Source: Bacteroidota bacterium (lineage in GTDB: Bacteria; Bacteroidota; Bacteroidia; AKYH767-A; OLB10). Taken from it: a DNA stretch of 64,000 nt. Location: NCBI GenBank assembly GCA_019136655.1, contig JAGVTU010000017.1:248001-312000 (forward strand). Direction: 5' to 3'. Position 1 is the stretch's first letter, and every line of letters begins with the position of its first letter. The notes under the pieces are model-generated. The model made no database searches. It saw only the letters and a list, made by a program, of their open reading frames with translations, and was not told where the DNA came from. A program made the position numbers and the translations under genes. This document shows positions 61,285-64,000 of the stretch, one piece after another.

Positions 61285-62421
61285 TTAATGATAATGCGTA
61301 TGCGAATAAGCAGGAGTTTTTTCGGTACCGGCTTTCTTGGTATCGCGAATACGTGAAGTCGTGTAAAAGAACACTGCCAGTGCTACCAGAAAAAATCCAC
61401 CAAAGATGACAGTGTATAAAATATTCCAGCTTGTGATGAGGAAGTTGATGGTGTAAACAAAAAATATTGTCAGTGCTGAGAGTAATGCATATACCCATGT
61501 CACCTGATTGTCTTTGAGTCCGAGATAAGCAAGGCTGTGTGTAGTATGATCTTTACCTCCTACAAATGGACTTTTACCTTTGCTGATGCGGTTAATAACT
61601 ACCACTGTAGTATCTGCAATTGGAAGCAAAAATGCCATCAGTACGGTCATGATTCTTTTAATGAGCAGCGACTCGGTAACCTGATAAGGATTGTTCCAGA
61701 AAAACATAATGCCGATGCCAGCAAGAAACACACCGAGAAACTGACTGCCGGTGTCGCCCATATACATTTTGGAAGGATGCCAGTTGAAATACAGAAAGCC
61801 GAGAATTCCTGCTGACAGACCAATAATAGAAGCAAGATAAAGATTATTGATATCATTGCTCATCATAATAATAACCACTGCTGAAATAATAATTCCAAGG
61901 CTAACAGTTCCCGTAATGCCATCCATATTATCGAGCATGTTGACAGAGTTCATAATGCCTACTACCCAAAATATGGTAATAACATAATTGAGCATAAGGT
62001 TGTCAAAAATGTCAATGTAGGTACCTGTGAAAATGAAACAGAATGCACAGGATACCTGAGCCAGAAATTTGAGAACAGGTTTTGTATTATAAGCATCATC
62101 TGCAAGGCCAATCAGGAAACCTATGGCCATGGCCATGATGAAACCCATGAACTGTGAGTTGTATAAAGCATCGTTGTTGTTGAAGAAAATGGAATAGATA
62201 GCAAGCGACAATAAAAATACAATGTAAAAAGAAAGTCCGCCCACGGCAGGCTTCGATTTGGAGCCCCAGCGAATAATGGTTCCGTCATTATTGTTTCTCA
62301 TACCAAGGGTAAAAAAGAAACGCATAAAAAGAGAGTTAATCAGAAATGAAAAGGCCAGAGAACCTAAAAACAAAGCTGAATAAATGAAGTAGTGGTAGTG
62401 GTTGTTTACTATGTCTTCCAT
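61285..62421 (-). CDS. MraY/WecA-family phospho-sugar transferase
   Basis: The 378-residue polytopic protein (about 11 membrane segments) transfers a sugar-1-phosphate to undecaprenyl phosphate. GLADDAYNTKPVLK holds the Asp-Asp motif, NSVNMLDNMDGITG the NxxNxxDGxDG-like site, and MGDTGSQFLGVFLAG the third motif; HTTHSLAYLGL near the C terminus is the HxxH loop. It starts the glycan of an O-antigen or enterobacterial-common-antigen-like polymer, in keeping with the nearby rfbC and Wzc-like genes. Absence of the MraY-specific neighbours (mur genes) argues for a WecA-type role. Confidence 0.92.
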   Translation of the reverse strand: MEDIVNNHYHYFIYSALFLGSLAFSFLINSLFMRFFFTLGMRNNNDGTIIRWGSKSKPAVGGLSFYIVFLLSLAIYSIFFNNNDALYNSQFMGFIMAMAIGFLIGLADDAYNTKPVLKFLAQVSCAFCFIFTGTYIDIFDNLMLNYVITIFWVVGIMNSVNMLDNMDGITGTVSLGIIISAVVIIMMSNDINNLYLASIIGLSAGILGFLYFNWHPSKMYMGDTGSQFLGVFLAGIGIMFFWNNPYQVTESLLIKRIMTVLMAFLLPIADTTVVVINRISKGKSPFVGGKDHTTHSLAYLGLKDNQVTWVYALLSALTIFFVYTINFLITSWNILYTVIFGGFFLVALAVFFYTTSRIRDTKKAGTEKTPAYSHTHYH

Positions 62422-62497
62422 TATGTTGTTTTTAAACTGAAAACTTCTGTAATGTTTACTGAAGTGTCAGTGGGGTTATTGAGTAAAAATACAAGCA

Positions 62498-62505
62498 CAA
62501 AAATA
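62498..62505 (-). promoter_or_regulatory. -7 element of the WecA-like gene
   Basis: The minus strand reads TATTTTTG. It would give a leader of about 75 nt. No -33 box is clear, and the gap to rfbC is short. Confidence 0.3.
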
Positions 62506-62517
62506 TAATATTGAATA

Positions 62518-63060
62518 TTAAAAAAGAATAGTTGCGTTCTTAAATTCCGGTAATAATTTATCTTTTTCAGAAAGAATGGGGTTTGAAATACCCCAGTTGA
62601 TATTTAAATCAGGGTCGTTATATCTGATTCCTGCTTCATATTGTCGGTTATAAATATTGGTGCATTTATAATAGAAAATGGTATTGTCTTCCAACGACAC
62701 AAATCCATGAGCAAAGCCTTCAGGAATCCAAAGCATTATATGCTCATCCTGATTAAGCTGAATAGAAAAGTTTTTTCCGAAGGTTGGTGATTTAGGACGA
62801 ATGTCAACCGCTACATCCAACACAGCACCTGAAATTACTTTTACAAGTTTGCCCTGTGCAAACGGTGGATTCTGATAATGTAACCCACGCAGTACGTTTT
62901 TTGCAGACTGAGAGAAATTGTCCTGTAAAAAATTATATTCAATACCTGATTTCTTCAGTTTTCCTTCGTGATACGATTCTAAAAAATATCCCCGATTGTC
63001 TTTAAAAACATCCGTCTTTATAACACACAAACCGTTTAACGCCTGTTCTATTATCTGCAT
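62518..63060 (-). CDS. rfbC: dTDP-4-dehydrorhamnose 3,5-epimerase
   Basis: The 180-residue cupin enzyme makes dTDP-4-keto-L-rhamnose. FLQDNFSQSAKNVLRGLHYQNPPFAQGKLVKV is the family motif, shown in parts, with catalytic His in RGLHYQ. GFAHGFVSLEDNTIFYYKC and the Tyr-rich end fit. It starts 2 bp after the Wzc-like gene, in the same operon. The rfbA, rfbB and rfbD partners are not in the window. Confidence 0.95.
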   Translation of the reverse strand: MQIIEQALNGLCVIKTDVFKDNRGYFLESYHEGKLKKSGIEYNFLQDNFSQSAKNVLRGLHYQNPPFAQGKLVKVISGAVLDVAVDIRPKSPTFGKNFSIQLNQDEHIMLWIPEGFAHGFVSLEDNTIFYYKCTNIYNRQYEAGIRYNDPDLNINWGISNPILSEKDKLLPEFKNATILF

Positions 63061-63061
63061 A

Positions 63062-64000
63062 TTATTTTCTGATAAAGAATCCTAAGATTTTTCTCCACCA
63101 AGGTAATTGCTCTTTTTCGTCTTCGGAATAATATCCATAACCGTAACCATAACTATAACCGTAGCCATAACCATAGCCGTAACCATAACCATAGCCATAG
63201 CCATACTTAAGTTTGGTCTGATCTACACTGTTGAGCACCACTGACAAACGTGGAACTTTATTTTCAGTTATAATTTTATTGATGTTATGGATAAACATTT
63301 TACGTGAATAGTTTGCACGCAAAATATAAATAGGATAATCAGCTTTCTGAATGATAGGAATACCATCACTCACCACTCCAACCGGTGGAAGGTCGGCAAT
63401 GATTACATCATAATGATTTTTTAAATACTCAAGCAACTCTGTCATCTTCGGACTGATGATTAGCTCTGATGGGTTTGGAGGAATAGGACCTGCAGTAATG
63501 AAATCAAGATTTTCGAGAGAGCTTTTATTGATACAGTTTTCAAATGAATCTTTCTTGATAAGAATAGTACTGATACCTCTGTTGTTTTCTACATTGAAGC
63601 CAAGGTGGATTTTAGGCTTACGCATGTCGAGGTCAAGAATAATAACTTTCTTTCCGGAGAATGAAATTACACCTGCAAGATTGATGGCATTGAATGTTTT
63701 TCCTTCTCCTGAAATGGTGGAAGTTACTGCCATCAGCTGCGAGCCTTCTTCGTTATTGATAAACTGAAGATTAGTACGGATAGAACGAAACGCTTCGGCA
63801 ATCACTGACTTGGGGCTTTTGTCAACCAGCATTTGCGAAATTGGAATTTCGCGTTTGTATCGTGGTACAATTCCCAACAAAGGAGCATCGGTATATTGAG
63901 CTATTTCTTCGAGAGAGCCAATCTGATTATAGAAGAGATATTTTAAAAAGATAAGAAGGAAACTTGCAAAAAATCCAACCATTAAGCAGGTACTTAAAAT
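63062..64000 (-). CDS. C-terminal part of a Wzc-like chain-length/tyrosine-kinase protein (partial)
   Basis: The frame is open to the window edge, so the N-terminal Wzz part lies outside. It begins in a membrane helix (MVGFFASFLLIFLKYLF), then a BY-kinase domain: Walker A STISGEGKTFNAINLAG, Walker A' VIILDLDMRKP, and Walker B DVIIADLPPVG. The C-terminal tail is a run of 14 tyrosines alternating with glycine (63128-63205), then SEDEKEQLPWW. In Wzc proteins such tails are autophosphorylated and set polymer length. It heads rfbC and probably more sugar genes. Confidence 0.92.
   Translation of the reverse strand: MLSTCLMVGFFASFLLIFLKYLFYNQIGSLEEIAQYTDAPLLGIVPRYKREIPISQMLVDKSPKSVIAEAFRSIRTNLQFINNEEGSQLMAVTSTISGEGKTFNAINLAGVISFSGKKVIILDLDMRKPKIHLGFNVENNRGISTILIKKDSFENCINKSSLENLDFITAGPIPPNPSELIISPKMTELLEYLKNHYDVIIADLPPVGVVSDGIPIIQKADYPIYILRANYSRKMFIHNINKIITENKVPRLSVVLNSVDQTKLKYGYGYGYGYGYGYGYGYSYGYGYGYYSEDEKEQLPWWRKILGFFIRK
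63128..63205 (-). repeat. Tyr-Gly tandem coding repeat (14 Tyr) in the kinase tail
   Basis: Read on the minus strand, 26 codons encode Tyr-Gly repeats with TAT/TAC and GGC/GGT/GGA codons mixed, one Ser in place of Gly, and a final Tyr-Tyr. The repeat unit is 6 bp (a Tyr and a Gly codon), with synonymous variation, so copy number could change by slippage while the frame is kept. Confidence 0.85.

Noticed and set aside
1-64000. tRNA, rRNA, insertion sequence or CRISPR features
   Set aside because: I looked for tRNA-like 3' ends with T-loop motifs, transposase motifs and terminal inverted repeats and found none that held up. A tRNA scan would be needed to be certain.

Overview
The window is about 64 kb of chromosome from a member of the Bacteroidota. 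The evidence is the PorX response regulator of the type IX secretion system (T9SS), two large exported proteins with T9SS-type C-terminal sorting domains, SprB-type repeats, start sites that mostly lack a Shine-Dalgarno sequence, and many copies of the Bacteroidota promoter pattern (TTG/TTTG, 17-20 nt, TAnnTTTG). I see no rRNA, tRNA, CRISPR array or transposase. The genus cannot be told from this sequence.

Layout. 1-8.6 kb: YceI and MarR, a very large exported protein of unknown function, glutamate dehydrogenase, phosphatidylserine decarboxylase and a GNAT acetyltransferase. 8.6-15.4 kb: a surface-polysaccharide run (GT2, GT-C-like membrane protein, flippase, Wzz-like protein, O-antigen ligase), led by a MazG-like pyrophosphohydrolase. 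15.4-21.8 kb, minus strand: a SpoIIE-type phosphatase, an LpxD-like acyltransferase, a urea transporter, alanine dehydrogenase, TsaE and PorX. 22.1-27.3 kb: topoisomerase IV subunits and an RsmB-like methyltransferase. 27.5-38.8 kb: T9SS cargo 1, L21/L27, LpxK, purine nucleoside phosphorylase, T9SS cargo 2 (13 SprB-like repeats), MurB, GcvH and a VanZ-like protein. 38.9-39.8 kb: a methyltransferase on the minus strand.

39.96-48.89 kb is a compact plus-strand run of 13 genes resembling aryl-polyene/flexirubin-type clusters: two ACPs, an LPLAT acyltransferase, two hotdog dehydratases, a thioesterase, two complete ketosynthases, a small ketosynthase-like protein, a chain-length-factor-like ketosynthase with Cys replaced by Gln, a deacetylase, LolA, and a GT2-DUF2062 protein. 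No ketoreductase, ammonia lyase, aryl-CoA ligase or MMPL exporter is present in the window, so the pathway would need genes from elsewhere.

48.89-57.92 kb is the most striking region: a 9.0-kb island holding only a type III restriction-modification system (Mod, Res), a KilA-N protein and a SNF2/RapA-like helicase. It is bounded by 24-bp direct repeats (23/24 identical). One copy is the 3' end of mnmE; the other sits one base after the stop of the preceding gene. Removing one repeat plus the interval puts the glycosyltransferase and mnmE tail to tail with two bases between their stops. This is the signature of site-specific integration at the mnmE 3' end, the site used by SGI1-family islands in enterobacteria, but there is no integrase inside.

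57.9-64 kb, minus strand: mnmE, a class IV aminotransferase, a GmhB-like HAD phosphatase, a rhomboid protease, a WecA-like transferase, RfbC, and the C-terminal part of a Wzc-type tyrosine kinase with a 14-tyrosine Tyr-Gly tail that runs off the window edge.
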